Positions 34,772 to 41,662 of a stretch of DNA of 41,662 nucleotides are shown piece after piece. The translations under genes and the position numbers were made by a program. The notes below the pieces were generated by a model. That model was not told the origin of the DNA. It did no database searches and saw only the letters and a program-made list of their open reading frames with translations. This stretch comes from an uncultured Oscillospiraceae bacterium. Lineage in GTDB: Bacteria; Bacillota; Clostridia; Oscillospirales; Oscillospiraceae. The stretch lies in NCBI GenBank assembly GCA_944387775.1, contig CALXGE010000010.1:1-41662 (forward strand), given 5' to 3'. How positions within the stretch are numbered: position 1 is the stretch's first letter; each line of letters begins with the position of its first letter.

Positions 34772-35221
34772 TCAGCAGCTCTCCGTCAGCATCTCCTCCA
34801 GGATCTCCACGGCGCCGGAAATATAAATGGTGCAATTCTTTTTAAACCCCAGGCGAGCGGCAGCAGCAGATCCCTCCAGCGCATCAGGACGCTCCTTCAG
34901 CTCCGCGCAACGCACAGTTGGAAAACGCTCCAAAAATCTCCGCTGGAATTCCCGCATCTTCTCGCCGGCTAGTTCCTTCGCCTCCAGGTCATTCGCTACA
35001 CTATGGGGAAAACGAAGGCCCAGCACCACAGCTGCCCCGCTGACAGTACCGCAGATCTCCCCACTGCGAAAGCCTCCTCCAAAGCAGCCCAGAATGGGCG
35101 CCAGCTCCTCCGGGGCATAAGGCAACATATCGCAGAAAGCGCAGGCCACCGCCTGGGCACAGCTATAACCTTTTTCGTGGTAGCTGTTGGCCAGGGCGGT
35201 CCGGTCCAGTTTCTCACACAT
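34772..35221 (-). CDS. C_GCAxxG_C_C family protein
   Basis: A 149-residue member of the putative redox-active C_GCAxxG_C_C family. Visible signatures are GYSCAQAVACAF near residues 18-29, GGGFRSGEICGTVSGA at about 48-63, a Cys at about 104 and another at about 129. No enzymatic function is established. ACGGAGG precedes the ATG, 15 nt after the whiA stop. Its last codons (ILEEML) were copied into the tandem duplication junction at about 34359-34380. Confidence 0.88.
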   Translation of the reverse strand: MCEKLDRTALANSYHEKGYSCAQAVACAFCDMLPYAPEELAPILGCFGGGFRSGEICGTVSGAAVVLGLRFPHSVANDLEAKELAGEKMREFQRRFLERFPTVRCAELKERPDALEGSAAAARLGFKKNCTIYISGAVEILEEMLTESC

Positions 35222-35236
35222 AGTCGTATCCTCCGT

Positions 35237-36130
35237 TTATGAGCGGCTCAGTGCAATGAGCTTGCGGAGCCGGTGGTTGAGACAGCTCTTTGTAATGGGC
35301 GGGTCAAATTCCTCCGCCAGTTGGCTAAGAGTCAGCTCCGGGTAGGTCTCCCTGAGAATGATAGTTTCCTTCAGCTGAGGCGGCAGACTTTCTACCCGGT
35401 CCAGCTCATAGAGCCGCCGGATGGCCTCCAGCTGCTCCTGAGCGGCGTCCACCGCCTTGTCCAGATTAGCGGACTCGCAGTTTACCCGCCGATTTACTCC
35501 GTTGCGCAGCTCCTTCTCCGCCCGGGCGTTCATCAGCTCCATGGCTGAGAGCGGCGCACCCATGGCAGTGAGCAGGTCCTCGATCTGGTCGCTGTTTTTG
35601 AAGTAGGTAACCTGGTAGCCTCCCCGGGCCACCTGCTTGGGCTGGTAGCCCATGTCAGACAGCAGGGCATAGAGCTCCCGGCTGGCCTGGGCGTGGCTGG
35701 TGACCAGCTCCAGGTGATAGCGCTTGGCGGGGTCGGTAATGCTGCCGCCGGAGAGAAATACCCCCCGCAGAAAAGCGGAGCGGCAGCAGTCCTCCTCCAG
35801 AAGGCCAAAGTTGATGTGGAGTACCGGGTTCTGCCGGGGATCAAAACCAAAAGAGTCGATGATCTTTGCCAACTTCCCCGTCTCCGTGATCTGAAAGATA
35901 TATTTCTGCTCATTGTCGCTGGGCAGCCGGTCAAATTCCATACCGAAGGCCCGGTCCAAAAGCTTGGGAAGCCTCTGGGCAAAGCTTTCGCTCTCGGTGA
36001 TCACCCGGACCTCCTGAGCGGTAAAGGTGTTGCAGTAGAGCAGAGCGCCGTAGAGCTCCGCCCGGGCGCAGCAGCCCCGACTCATGGATGCCCGACACAG
36101 CTCACTCTTTACTTCTCCCGAAAAAGACAC
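35237..36130 (-). CDS. whiA: Sporulation/cell-division regulator WhiA
   Basis: A 297-residue DNA-binding protein with a homing-endonuclease-like fold (LFLSGG-type segment GVFLSGGSITDP) and a C-terminal helix-turn-helix (LSQLAEEFDPPITKSCLNHRLRKL). In Bacillus it affects cell division; in Streptomyces it is needed for sporulation septation. The start chosen is GTG at 36130 with GAGGAGG (36142-36148) upstream, giving VSFSGEVKSEL like relatives. TTG at 36193 would put the hairpin repeat into the protein. It completes rapZ-yvcK-whiA, here interrupted by a zinc-ribbon cassette. Confidence 0.94.
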   Translation of the reverse strand: MSFSGEVKSELCRASMSRGCCARAELYGALLYCNTFTAQEVRVITESESFAQRLPKLLDRAFGMEFDRLPSDNEQKYIFQITETGKLAKIIDSFGFDPRQNPVLHINFGLLEEDCCRSAFLRGVFLSGGSITDPAKRYHLELVTSHAQASRELYALLSDMGYQPKQVARGGYQVTYFKNSDQIEDLLTAMGAPLSAMELMNARAEKELRNGVNRRVNCESANLDKAVDAAQEQLEAIRRLYELDRVESLPPQLKETIILRETYPELTLSQLAEEFDPPITKSCLNHRLRKLIALSRS

Positions 36131-36162
36131 GGCGCACTTCGCCTCCTCACAGGCAGAGATTC

Positions 36163-36224
36163 CCCCTTTTCTTTTGAAAAAGAAAAGGGGCAAAAGAAAA
36201 CTTCGCGCGAAACTTCGTTTCGCG
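36163..36224. repeat. Hairpin repeat copy A
   Basis: Two adjacent inverted repeats: a 13-bp A/T-rich stem starting CCCCTTTTCTTTT (36163-36190), then an 8-bp CGCGAAAC/GTTTCGCG stem (36206-36224), joined by CAAAAGAAAACTT. It lies between the zinc-ribbon stop and the whiA Shine-Dalgarno. Copy B at 36468-36527 is the same design in reverse orientation. On the minus strand the GC hairpin is followed by a T-rich run, so it resembles a terminator or attenuator. Confidence 0.75.
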
Positions 36225-36233
36225 TATCTTAGG

Positions 36234-36443
36234 TCAGTAACGAAAGGTCACCTGGCGGCAGGTCTGGCAGATGTAAACAGGAATGCCGGTGCCGTCCGCC
36301 CGAGTATTCAGTTTGGCAATCTTGTCGCAGTCTGGTGCAGATACAGGCCCCATAAAAGGGTGCAGCTTCCGCGTCAAATACAGAAAGCTGTTACTCTCCA
36401 GAAAGCAGGTCTCCATTTCCTTACCACAGAGCGGGCATTTCAT
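36234..36443 (-). CDS. Small zinc-ribbon protein (PF20097-like)
   Basis: A 69-residue protein with a CPLC zinc knuckle near the N-terminus and CQTC near the C-terminus, resembling the PF20097/DUF6487 family of putative zinc ribbons. No membrane segment is present. GAGAGAGG lies just before the ATG at 36443; an upstream in-frame start at 36644 would overlap yvcK and is rejected. It is inserted between yvcK and whiA and flanked by two inverted copies of a hairpin repeat, which suggests transfer as a cassette. Function is unknown. Confidence 0.85.
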   Translation of the reverse strand: MKCPLCGKEMETCFLESNSFLYLTRKLHPFMGPVSAPDCDKIAKLNTRADGTGIPVYICQTCRQVTFRY

Positions 36444-36467
36444 CGACCTCTCTCCTTTTCCCCATAA

Positions 36468-36527
36468 GCGAAACAACGTTTCGCGTAAAAAGTTCTTTTT
36501 GGTTCTTTTTCTTTCAAGAAAAAGAAC
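36468..36527. repeat. Hairpin repeat copy B (inverted relative to copy A)
   Basis: A 7-bp GCGAAAC/GTTTCGC stem (36468-36484) and a 12-bp GTTCTTTTTCTT/AAGAAAAAGAAC stem (36502-36527). On the minus strand the order and spacer (CAAAAAGAACTTTTT) match copy A on the plus strand. It occupies most of the 106-nt gap between the yvcK stop and the zinc-ribbon start. Confidence 0.75.
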
Positions 36528-36549
36528 AGAACCTGCCGTACAGCCGCCC

Positions 36550-37587
36550 TTACGCCTCGCTGCGGTAGCGGCCAAGGCCGGCGATGCGGACGCTGCGCTG
36601 GGCGTGGAGCTCCAGCAAGGCAGCCGCCAGCAGTTCGGGGTCATGGCGCACCAGGCCGTCCCGGACGGTGGACACGGGGCGGCTCACAAGCTCCACCCCC
36701 AGCTCGGCGCAGGCGGTCTTGTCAAAACGCAGAGGCTCCGCTCCCTCCTGGGCGTAGCTGCCCAGCACATCGTGGGGAATCGTGCCAGAGTTCACCAGGC
36801 ACAGATGGAACAGCCCCGTTGCTGAGTGCTGGAAAATGGCACGGATGTGGTCGGCGTTGGAGTAACCCTCCGTCTCCCCTTCCTGGGTCATCACGTTGGC
36901 AATGTAAATTTTCAAAGCGTCGGAGCGAAGGATCGCCTCTGCAATACCATCCACCAGCAGGTTGGGGATAATGCTGGTATAGAGGCTCCCAGGCCCCAGC
37001 AGTATCATGTCCGCCTCCTCGATGGCAGCAATGGCCGGCGCTAACGCCGGCGGCCGCTCCGGAATCAGACGGACCCGACGGATGCGGCAATCCTCCCGCT
37101 TCTTGCAGTAGAAGATCTTGGACTCCCCCAGGACCCGTGCCCCATTTTCAAACTCCGCCTCCAGCTGTACATCGGTGGTAGTCACCGGCAGCACGGTGCC
37201 CGTAATAGCCAGGACCTGACTCATGCGGCTCACCGCCTGGTCAAAGCTCCCGGAGATGCCGTTGAGAGCGGCCAGAAAGAGGTTGCCGAAGCTCTGCCCC
37301 CGGAGGGAGCCCTCCGTGAAGCGGTAATGGAGCAGCTCGCTCATCAAAGGCTCCACGTTGGCCAGTGCCTCCAGACAGTTCCGGATGTCCCCCGGCGGCA
37401 GCATGCCCAGCTCCTGACGCAGCACGCCGGAACCGCCGCCGTCGTCCGCCACCGTGACAATAGCGGTCAAATTGTTGGTGTGGCGCTTGAGCCCCCGCAG
37501 CATAGTGCTCAGCCCCGTTCCGCCGCCAATGGCCACGATCCGGGGGCCCTTTCCGCTGGGGCCTCGATAAATGGTTTGTTCTGTCAT
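36550..37587 (-). CDS. yvcK: YvcK-family gluconeogenesis factor
   Basis: A 345-residue member of the YvcK/CofD-like family. In Bacillus YvcK is needed for growth on gluconeogenic carbon and for cell shape, binds UDP-sugars, and is linked to PrkC phosphorylation. Motifs: GGGTGLSTMLRG at 21-32, ADDGGGSG at 47-54, GDIRNCLEAL and LGPGSLYTSI. It starts 14 nt after rapZ. The conserved rapZ-yvcK-whiA order is kept apart from the inserted zinc-ribbon cassette. Confidence 0.96.
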   Translation of the reverse strand: MTEQTIYRGPSGKGPRIVAIGGGTGLSTMLRGLKRHTNNLTAIVTVADDGGGSGVLRQELGMLPPGDIRNCLEALANVEPLMSELLHYRFTEGSLRGQSFGNLFLAALNGISGSFDQAVSRMSQVLAITGTVLPVTTTDVQLEAEFENGARVLGESKIFYCKKREDCRIRRVRLIPERPPALAPAIAAIEEADMILLGPGSLYTSIIPNLLVDGIAEAILRSDALKIYIANVMTQEGETEGYSNADHIRAIFQHSATGLFHLCLVNSGTIPHDVLGSYAQEGAEPLRFDKTACAELGVELVSRPVSTVRDGLVRHDPELLAAALLELHAQRSVRIAGLGRYRSEA

Positions 37588-37601
37588 AGTTCTTTAATTC
37601 G

Positions 37602-38462
37602 TCACATCCGGGTCATATCCCGATGGTTTTCTGTGACCCGATACCCCAGAGAAGTTATATACTCCGCCAGTGCGTGGGTCACTGCCACAGAGCGATGGTG
37701 GCCGCCGGTACATCCTATCGCCAATACCAGCACTGTCTTTCCTTCCTCCCGGTACAGCGGCAGCACAAATCGCAGCAGATCCTTCAGCTTGTCCATAAAC
37801 TCCCCGGTCTCCTGGAAGGAAAAGACGTAGTCTCTGACCTCCTTATCCAGGCCTGTGCAGTTGCGCAAGGCATCAATATAGAACGGATTTGGCATAAAGC
37901 GCACGTCAAAGACAAGATCTGCCTCCATGGGCAGACCGTGCTTAAAGCCAAAGGATACCAAGCTTACAGTCATCTCCCCGCTGGTCTGGTCCCCGCCAAA
38001 AAGGCGCACCAGTTCTCCACGGAGTCGGGCAGTAGAGTAGGTGGTAGAATTGATGACCACATCCGCCTGTTCCCGGACCGGGGCCATCATCTGAATTTCC
38101 TGATTCACCGCTGCTTCCAGGGTACCGGCCTGCTCCTGCAGAGGATGGAGACGGCGGGTCTCCTTGTAGCGCTTAATAATGGTGCGTACATCCGCCTCCA
38201 GGAACAACAGCTTGCACTGGTACTCCTTTTCCCGCAGGGTATGCAATACATCCAGAAAGTCATCGAAGTTGTCGGCAGTACGTACATCGTACACCAGCGC
38301 TACCCGGCTGTATCGGCTGCTGCCTGCGGCGCAAAACTCCGCAAATTTTAAAATCATCCCCGCCGGCATATTATCCACGATGTAAAAGCCGATGTCCTCC
38401 AGGAAAGAAGCCGCCTTGCTCTTTCCGCTGCCGGACAGGCCGGATATGATCAGTATCTCCAT
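37602..38462 (-). CDS. rapZ: RapZ-family RNase adapter / nucleotide-binding protein
   Basis: A 286-residue P-loop protein (YvcJ in Bacillus). Walker A GLSGSGKS is at 8-15, DVRFMPNPF and GCTGGHHRSVA lie near the C-terminus, as is typical. In E. coli RapZ controls GlmZ and hence glucosamine-6-P synthesis; in Gram-positives its role is less clear. The ATG at 38462 with AAAGG upstream is chosen over a start at 38570 that overlaps murB. It is followed 14 nt later by yvcK. Confidence 0.96.
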   Translation of the reverse strand: MEILIISGLSGSGKSKAASFLEDIGFYIVDNMPAGMILKFAEFCAAGSSRYSRVALVYDVRTADNFDDFLDVLHTLREKEYQCKLLFLEADVRTIIKRYKETRRLHPLQEQAGTLEAAVNQEIQMMAPVREQADVVINSTTYSTARLRGELVRLFGGDQTSGEMTVSLVSFGFKHGLPMEADLVFDVRFMPNPFYIDALRNCTGLDKEVRDYVFSFQETGEFMDKLKDLLRFVLPLYREEGKTVLVLAIGCTGGHHRSVAVTHALAEYITSLGYRVTENHRDMTRM

Positions 38463-38514
38463 GGCGCTGCCTTTCTCTCTATTCGCGGCATCTTCCGATG
38501 CCGGCACATATCTC

Positions 38515-39444
38515 TCACTGTTTATTTCCCGGCCCCCGCAGGATCCGGACCTCCGGTTCCAGTTCCACACCAGTCTCCCGGTACACCGTCTCCCGCACTT
38601 GGTCCATCAATACCAGCACATCAGCGCAGGTGGCACCGCCGGTATTGATGACAAATCCGGCATGCTTGGGGGACACCATCGCGCCTCCCACAGCAACACC
38701 CTTAAGGCCGCACTGCTCGATAAGCGCCGCGGCATAGTGGCCCTCCGGCCGCTTGAAGGTACTGCCTGCGCTGGGGTATTCCAGGGGCTGTTTCTCCCGG
38801 CGGCGGCGGATCAGCTCCTCCATCTCCCGGCGAATCATCCCAGTGTCCCCAGGAGTCAGTTTCATATCCGCATACAGCACAACACCACCATTCGTACCAA
38901 AGCAGCTGCGGCGATAGCCGAAGACCAGCTCATCTCCCCGCATCTCCACAACGCCCCGGCCCGGCAGCCATGCCGTCACAGCATCCACCACCTGGCACAT
39001 CTCTCCGCCGTAGGCACCGGCGTTCATGAACACCGCCCCGCCCAGGCTGCCGGGAATCCCATGGGCAAAAGCCAGCCCCGCTAACCCCTGTTCCATGGCA
39101 AACACAGCCAGTCTGGCCAGCGAGATGCCCGCCCAGGCCCGGATGGTTGTCTCTCCTGTCCGTTCCATCTGGTCCATGGCAGTAGTAACAATGACCAGAA
39201 GATCCAGGCCAGCATCGTCTACCAACAGATCGGACCCATTGCCCGCCACCATCCAGGGCCAGCCCTCCTCTGTCGCCAGGTTCAGCAAAGCGGCCAGCTC
39301 CTCCGGTGAGGCAGGAAAAGCCATGCGCCGGGCCGGACCGCCAATCCGGAAAGTGGTATGACCGGACATTGGCTCATCGTGCAGAACGCGGAGATGGGGA
39401 AGCTGCTGAGCAATCACCGTATCAAATCCTTTATACCAGGACAT
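38515..39444 (-). CDS. murB: UDP-N-acetylenolpyruvoylglucosamine reductase
   Basis: A 309-residue FAD enzyme reducing UDP-GlcNAc-enolpyruvate to UDP-MurNAc, an early peptidoglycan step. Motifs: HTTFRIGGPA, AGNGSDLLV, GIPGSLGGAVFMNAGAYGGE, GYRRSCF and PSAGSTFKRP with the catalytic Ser, and SPKHAGFVIN. The ATG at 39444 has AGGAGA nine or so bases upstream; the longer frame from 39516 overlaps the ROK gene. It lies between the ROK kinase and rapZ. Confidence 0.97.
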   Translation of the reverse strand: MSWYKGFDTVIAQQLPHLRVLHDEPMSGHTTFRIGGPARRMAFPASPEELAALLNLATEEGWPWMVAGNGSDLLVDDAGLDLLVIVTTAMDQMERTGETTIRAWAGISLARLAVFAMEQGLAGLAFAHGIPGSLGGAVFMNAGAYGGEMCQVVDAVTAWLPGRGVVEMRGDELVFGYRRSCFGTNGGVVLYADMKLTPGDTGMIRREMEELIRRRREKQPLEYPSAGSTFKRPEGHYAAALIEQCGLKGVAVGGAMVSPKHAGFVINTGGATCADVLVLMDQVRETVYRETGVELEPEVRILRGPGNKQ

Positions 39445-39472
39445 GAAAAGTCTCCTAACTTTGCAGAATTTC

Positions 39473-40420
39473 TCAGCCGGAAACACCCAACAGGGCAGCG
39501 CCGATGATGCCGGCATCGTTGCCCAACCGGGCCCTCACCAGCTTGGTGCGGCGCTCCGCCTCCCGGCCAAAGCACATATCCAGCACCTTGGACTGCAGGG
39601 ATGCCAAAAGCTCCTCATCAAGCCCATGGCTGACGCCGCCGCCCAGAGCGATGACCTCCGGCTGAAAGATGTTGATGAAATTGGCGAGACCCTCGGCCAG
39701 ATAGTCCAGGTACTGCTCCAGTACCGCCTTGGCTGCGGCATCGCCGGAGCGCATGGCCGCGAAGACCGTGCGGCCATCTACCTGCTCCAATCCACCGGAT
39801 ACCTGCCACATAGCGGAGCCAGGGTTGGCCTCCATAGCTGTCTTGGTCTGGCGAACCAGAGCGCTGGCGGAGGCATAGCGCTCCCAGCAGCCCCTACGGC
39901 CGCAGGTACAGAGCTCACCGCCGTGGACGATAACGATATGGCCACCCTCGCCGCCAAAGCCGTTACACCCGGACTGAATTTTGCCGTGCAGAATGATGCC
40001 GGTGCCGATACCGGTACCCAGGGTCACCAGAATCAGACTCTCCAGCTTCTCACCATAGTGGTAGTATTCCCCCAGAGCGGCGCAGTCCGCATCATTGCCC
40101 AGGTGCACGGGTACATCCCAGCGACGGTGGAAGATCTCCGCCACCGGCATGAACCGGATGGGAATATTTACGGTTTTGATCACCATGCCCCGGCGATTGT
40201 CTACCGAGCCCGGAAAGCCCATTCCCACCGAGGCCACCTGGCTGCGCTCTATATGGTTTTCCTCCAGCAGCCCCAGCGCCATATCCACCAGCGTCTCCCC
40301 CATCTGCTCCATGGAGACAAACTGCAGAGGCATTTTCTTTGTAGCCACCAGCCGGTAGCTCTCGTCTACCAGTCCGGCCTTCAGGTTGGTTCCGCCAACA
40401 TCAATACCTACATAGTACAT
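39473..40420 (-). CDS. ROK-family glucokinase
   Basis: A 315-residue ROK sugar kinase. The N-terminal GIDVGGTNLK is the ATP/phosphate motif, Asp110 in GNDAD is the catalytic base, GEGGH is at 157-161, and the ROK zinc motif CTCGRRGC is at 171-178. Bacillus-type glucokinases (GlcK) share this design. AAGGTGGG precedes the ATG. Its place behind hprK suggests a link to carbon catabolite control. N-acetylmannosamine or other sugar kinases share the family, so the substrate is probable, not certain. Confidence 0.9.
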   Translation of the reverse strand: MYYVGIDVGGTNLKAGLVDESYRLVATKKMPLQFVSMEQMGETLVDMALGLLEENHIERSQVASVGMGFPGSVDNRRGMVIKTVNIPIRFMPVAEIFHRRWDVPVHLGNDADCAALGEYYHYGEKLESLILVTLGTGIGTGIILHGKIQSGCNGFGGEGGHIVIVHGGELCTCGRRGCWERYASASALVRQTKTAMEANPGSAMWQVSGGLEQVDGRTVFAAMRSGDAAAKAVLEQYLDYLAEGLANFINIFQPEVIALGGGVSHGLDEELLASLQSKVLDMCFGREAERRTKLVRARLGNDAGIIGAALLGVSG

Positions 40421-40465
40421 AGTATTCCCACCTTATTTCAACATTCTCATTTCTGACAGCACTTC

Positions 40466-41407
40466 TCAGCTGCCCTGAACATGGCGCTCCAGCTCCTCCG
40501 CCAGCTTGGCAGCGGCGTTGTAGCCATATTTCTTGGCACGGTTATTCATGGCAGCTACCTCCACGATCACTGCCAGGTTCCGCCCCGGTTGGACTGGGAT
40601 GGTCACGATAGGCAGTTTGATACCCAGGATATCCACCGTCTGTTCATCCAGACCGAAACGGTCATAAAATTTGTCCTCCTGCCAGCGCTCCAGCTCCACC
40701 ACCAGATCGATCTGGGATTCCAGCTTGACAGCGCTCATGCCGAAGAGCTGCTGCAGGTCAATAACGCCAATGCCACGCAGTTCGATGTAGTGGCGGATCA
40801 GCTCCGGAGCCTTGCCAAGCAGCCGGTCGGATACCAGCCGAATGTCCACCGCGTCGTCCGCTACCAGCCGGTGACCTCGTTTGACCAGCTCGATGGCGGT
40901 CTCGCTCTTACCGATGCCGCTGTCACCAATGATCATGACGCCCTCACCGTAGATATCAAGCAGCACACCGTGGCGGGTAATCGTGGGGGCCAGACGGAGG
41001 CTGAGATACTCGATAACCCGGGTGGTAAAGACCACCGTGGTATCTGCCGTATGGAGCAGCGTCCTCTGATGCTTCCGGGCCATAGTCAGGCACTCCGGAT
41101 AGATATCCAAATCGCGGGACACTACCAGGGCAGGAATATCGTACTCAAAAAGGCGGGAGAAGCTCTCTGTTCGCTGTTCTGTGGTCATGCTCTCCAGCAT
41201 TTTTGTCTCCGCCATGCCGATAACCTGGAGACGGCGTTCATCAAAGTAGTCAAAAAAGCCCACCAGCTGAAGACCAGGGCGGTTGACGTCGCGGATACCC
41301 ACCAGGGCATTCTCAAAGTCTTTTCCTTTATTTACGACGGCTAAACCAAGATGCTTCACCAATTCAGAAAGCTTTACGCCGCCCCTCATCTCATCCTGCT
41401 GAATCAT
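40466..41407 (-). CDS. hprK: HPr kinase/phosphorylase
   Basis: A 313-residue bifunctional enzyme that phosphorylates and dephosphorylates Ser46 of HPr, controlling carbon catabolite repression. The N-terminal domain covers about 1-130. The kinase core has H146 (RHGVLLDIYG), Walker A GDSGIGKS at 161-168, LVADDAVDIR, and the signature ELRGIGVIDLQQLFG. The ATG at 41407 has GAGGGAGGAAG immediately upstream; the longer frame from 41488 begins inside the promoter. No ptsH is in the window. It leads the hprK-ROK-murB-rapZ-yvcK group. Confidence 0.97.
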   Translation of the reverse strand: MIQQDEMRGGVKLSELVKHLGLAVVNKGKDFENALVGIRDVNRPGLQLVGFFDYFDERRLQVIGMAETKMLESMTTEQRTESFSRLFEYDIPALVVSRDLDIYPECLTMARKHQRTLLHTADTTVVFTTRVIEYLSLRLAPTITRHGVLLDIYGEGVMIIGDSGIGKSETAIELVKRGHRLVADDAVDIRLVSDRLLGKAPELIRHYIELRGIGVIDLQQLFGMSAVKLESQIDLVVELERWQEDKFYDRFGLDEQTVDILGIKLPIVTIPVQPGRNLAVIVEVAAMNNRAKKYGYNAAAKLAEELERHVQGS

Positions 41408-41459
41408 TGGTCTTCCTCCCTCTTCAAAATCCTCTTGACAGGGGAATTTTGCTGGGAAT

Positions 41460-41488
41460 ATTATAGTATAAATGGGCAGCCTTGACAA
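41460..41488 (-). promoter_or_regulatory. Strong predicted sigma-A promoter for hprK
   Basis: TTGTCA (41483-41488) and a consensus TATAAT (41460-41465) on the minus strand are 17 nt apart. Leader length to the hprK ATG is about 45 nt. Confidence 0.85.
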
Positions 41489-41524
41489 GAGCGCAAAAAC
41501 TTTTGAAGTTTTTTCATTTTATGC

Positions 41525-41553
41525 TTGCATTTCCTGTCAAACTCTGCTATTAT
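41525..41553 (+). promoter_or_regulatory. Predicted promoter for rpmB
   Basis: On the plus strand TTGCAT (41525-41530) and TATTAT (41548-41553) are 17 nt apart, ending about 55 nt before the rpmB ATG. It is divergent from the hprK promoter; their -35 boxes are about 36 nt apart. Confidence 0.75.
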
Positions 41554-41608
41554 ATCAGTCGGTGCTTTTGGCACATGTTTTATTTAGAACAGCAAGGAGG
41601 TGCAACGG

Positions 41609-41662
41609 ATGGCTAAGTGTCAATTCTGTGACAAGGGTGTTACCTTTGGCATCAAGGTGTCC
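41609..41662 (+). CDS. rpmB: 50S ribosomal protein L28, N-terminal fragment (runs off right edge)
   Basis: Eighteen codons are present, beginning MAKCQFCDKGVTFG. This matches L28, where the N-terminal Cys pair (C4, C7) marks the zinc-binding C+ form. AAGGAGG (41594-41600) lies 8 nt upstream of the ATG. It is the only plus-strand gene seen. The rest of the protein lies outside the window. Confidence 0.92.
   Translation, partial: MAKCQFCDKGVTFGIKVS

Noticed and set aside
36131-36193. TTG start at 36193 extending WhiA by 21 residues
   Set aside because: It would translate the A/T-rich hairpin as a Phe/Lys-rich peptide unlike WhiA N-termini; GTG at 36130 has GAGGAGG upstream and matches relatives.
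41434-41540. Repeated TGTCAAG/TGTCAAA heptamers around the hprK and rpmB promoters as a possible operator
   Set aside because: One copy is simply part of the hprK -35 box, and spacing and orientation are irregular. Too short to separate from chance in an AT-rich stretch.

Overview
The window looks like a chromosomal segment of a GC-rich anaerobic Clostridia bacterium, most likely a gut member of the Oscillospiraceae (Flavonifractor/Lawsonibacter/Oscillibacter-like). This is inferred from family content and gene order: hprK-murB-rapZ-yvcK-whiA, carD-ispD-ispF, cmk-plsC-ispH/S1 fusion, addB-addA, remA-gmk-rpoZ-priA-def-fmt, rlmN-stp-prkC, DUF5685 beside a DnaJ protein, and a DUF3343/cysteine-desulfurase-like pair. 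No species name can be proven from sequence alone. Every gene is on the minus strand except rpmB at the right edge. Genes are packed with many 1-14 nt overlaps, and no gene-free stretch exceeds 300 bases. I saw no tRNA, rRNA, CRISPR array, phage or transposase gene.

Right to left, in the direction of transcription. (1) 41609-41662: start of rpmB (+), diverging from hprK over about 200 nt that hold one clear promoter for each. (2) 41407-33964: hprK, a ROK glucokinase, murB, rapZ, yvcK, a 69-residue zinc-ribbon gene enclosed by two inverted copies of a hairpin repeat, whiA, a C_GCAxxG_C_C protein, two tandem membrane zinc-ribbon paralogues, and dnaE ending in a strong terminator. The paralogues arose by a tandem duplication whose junction still carries a scrap of the dnaE start. 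(3) 30218-23347: addB-addA recombination nuclease. (4) 23250-17909: an RpiR-type regulator with its own promoter, a BaiN/HI0933-family flavoprotein, cmk, plsC and an IspH-ribosomal protein S1 fusion, then a terminator. (5) 17690-15980: carD-ispD-ispF with a consensus promoter. (6) 15768-14273: DUF3343 plus a class V aminotransferase (predicted selenium/sulfur handling), set off by three perfect hairpins. (7) 14117-1: a long gene train from the c-di-AMP cyclase cdaA and its regulator cdaR through an RseC-like protein, DUF5685, a DnaJ/TPR protein, yicC, remA, gmk, rpoZ, priA, def, fmt, a zinc peptidase, rsmB, rlmN, stp and the first 14 codons of a PASTA-type kinase.

Together these are mostly housekeeping genes: isoprenoid (MEP) synthesis, nucleotide kinases, phospholipid acylation, ribosome modification and protein maturation, replication and recombination, and cell-envelope signalling (c-di-AMP, Ser/Thr kinase/phosphatase, RapZ/YvcK/WhiA). 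The unusual parts are the hairpin-flanked zinc-ribbon cassette between yvcK and whiA, the dnaE-proximal tandem duplication, an internal Shine-Dalgarno inside the ispH-S1 fusion that could yield free S1, and the hairpin-bracketed selenium/sulfur module. I did not find a clear undescribed defence or biosynthetic system.
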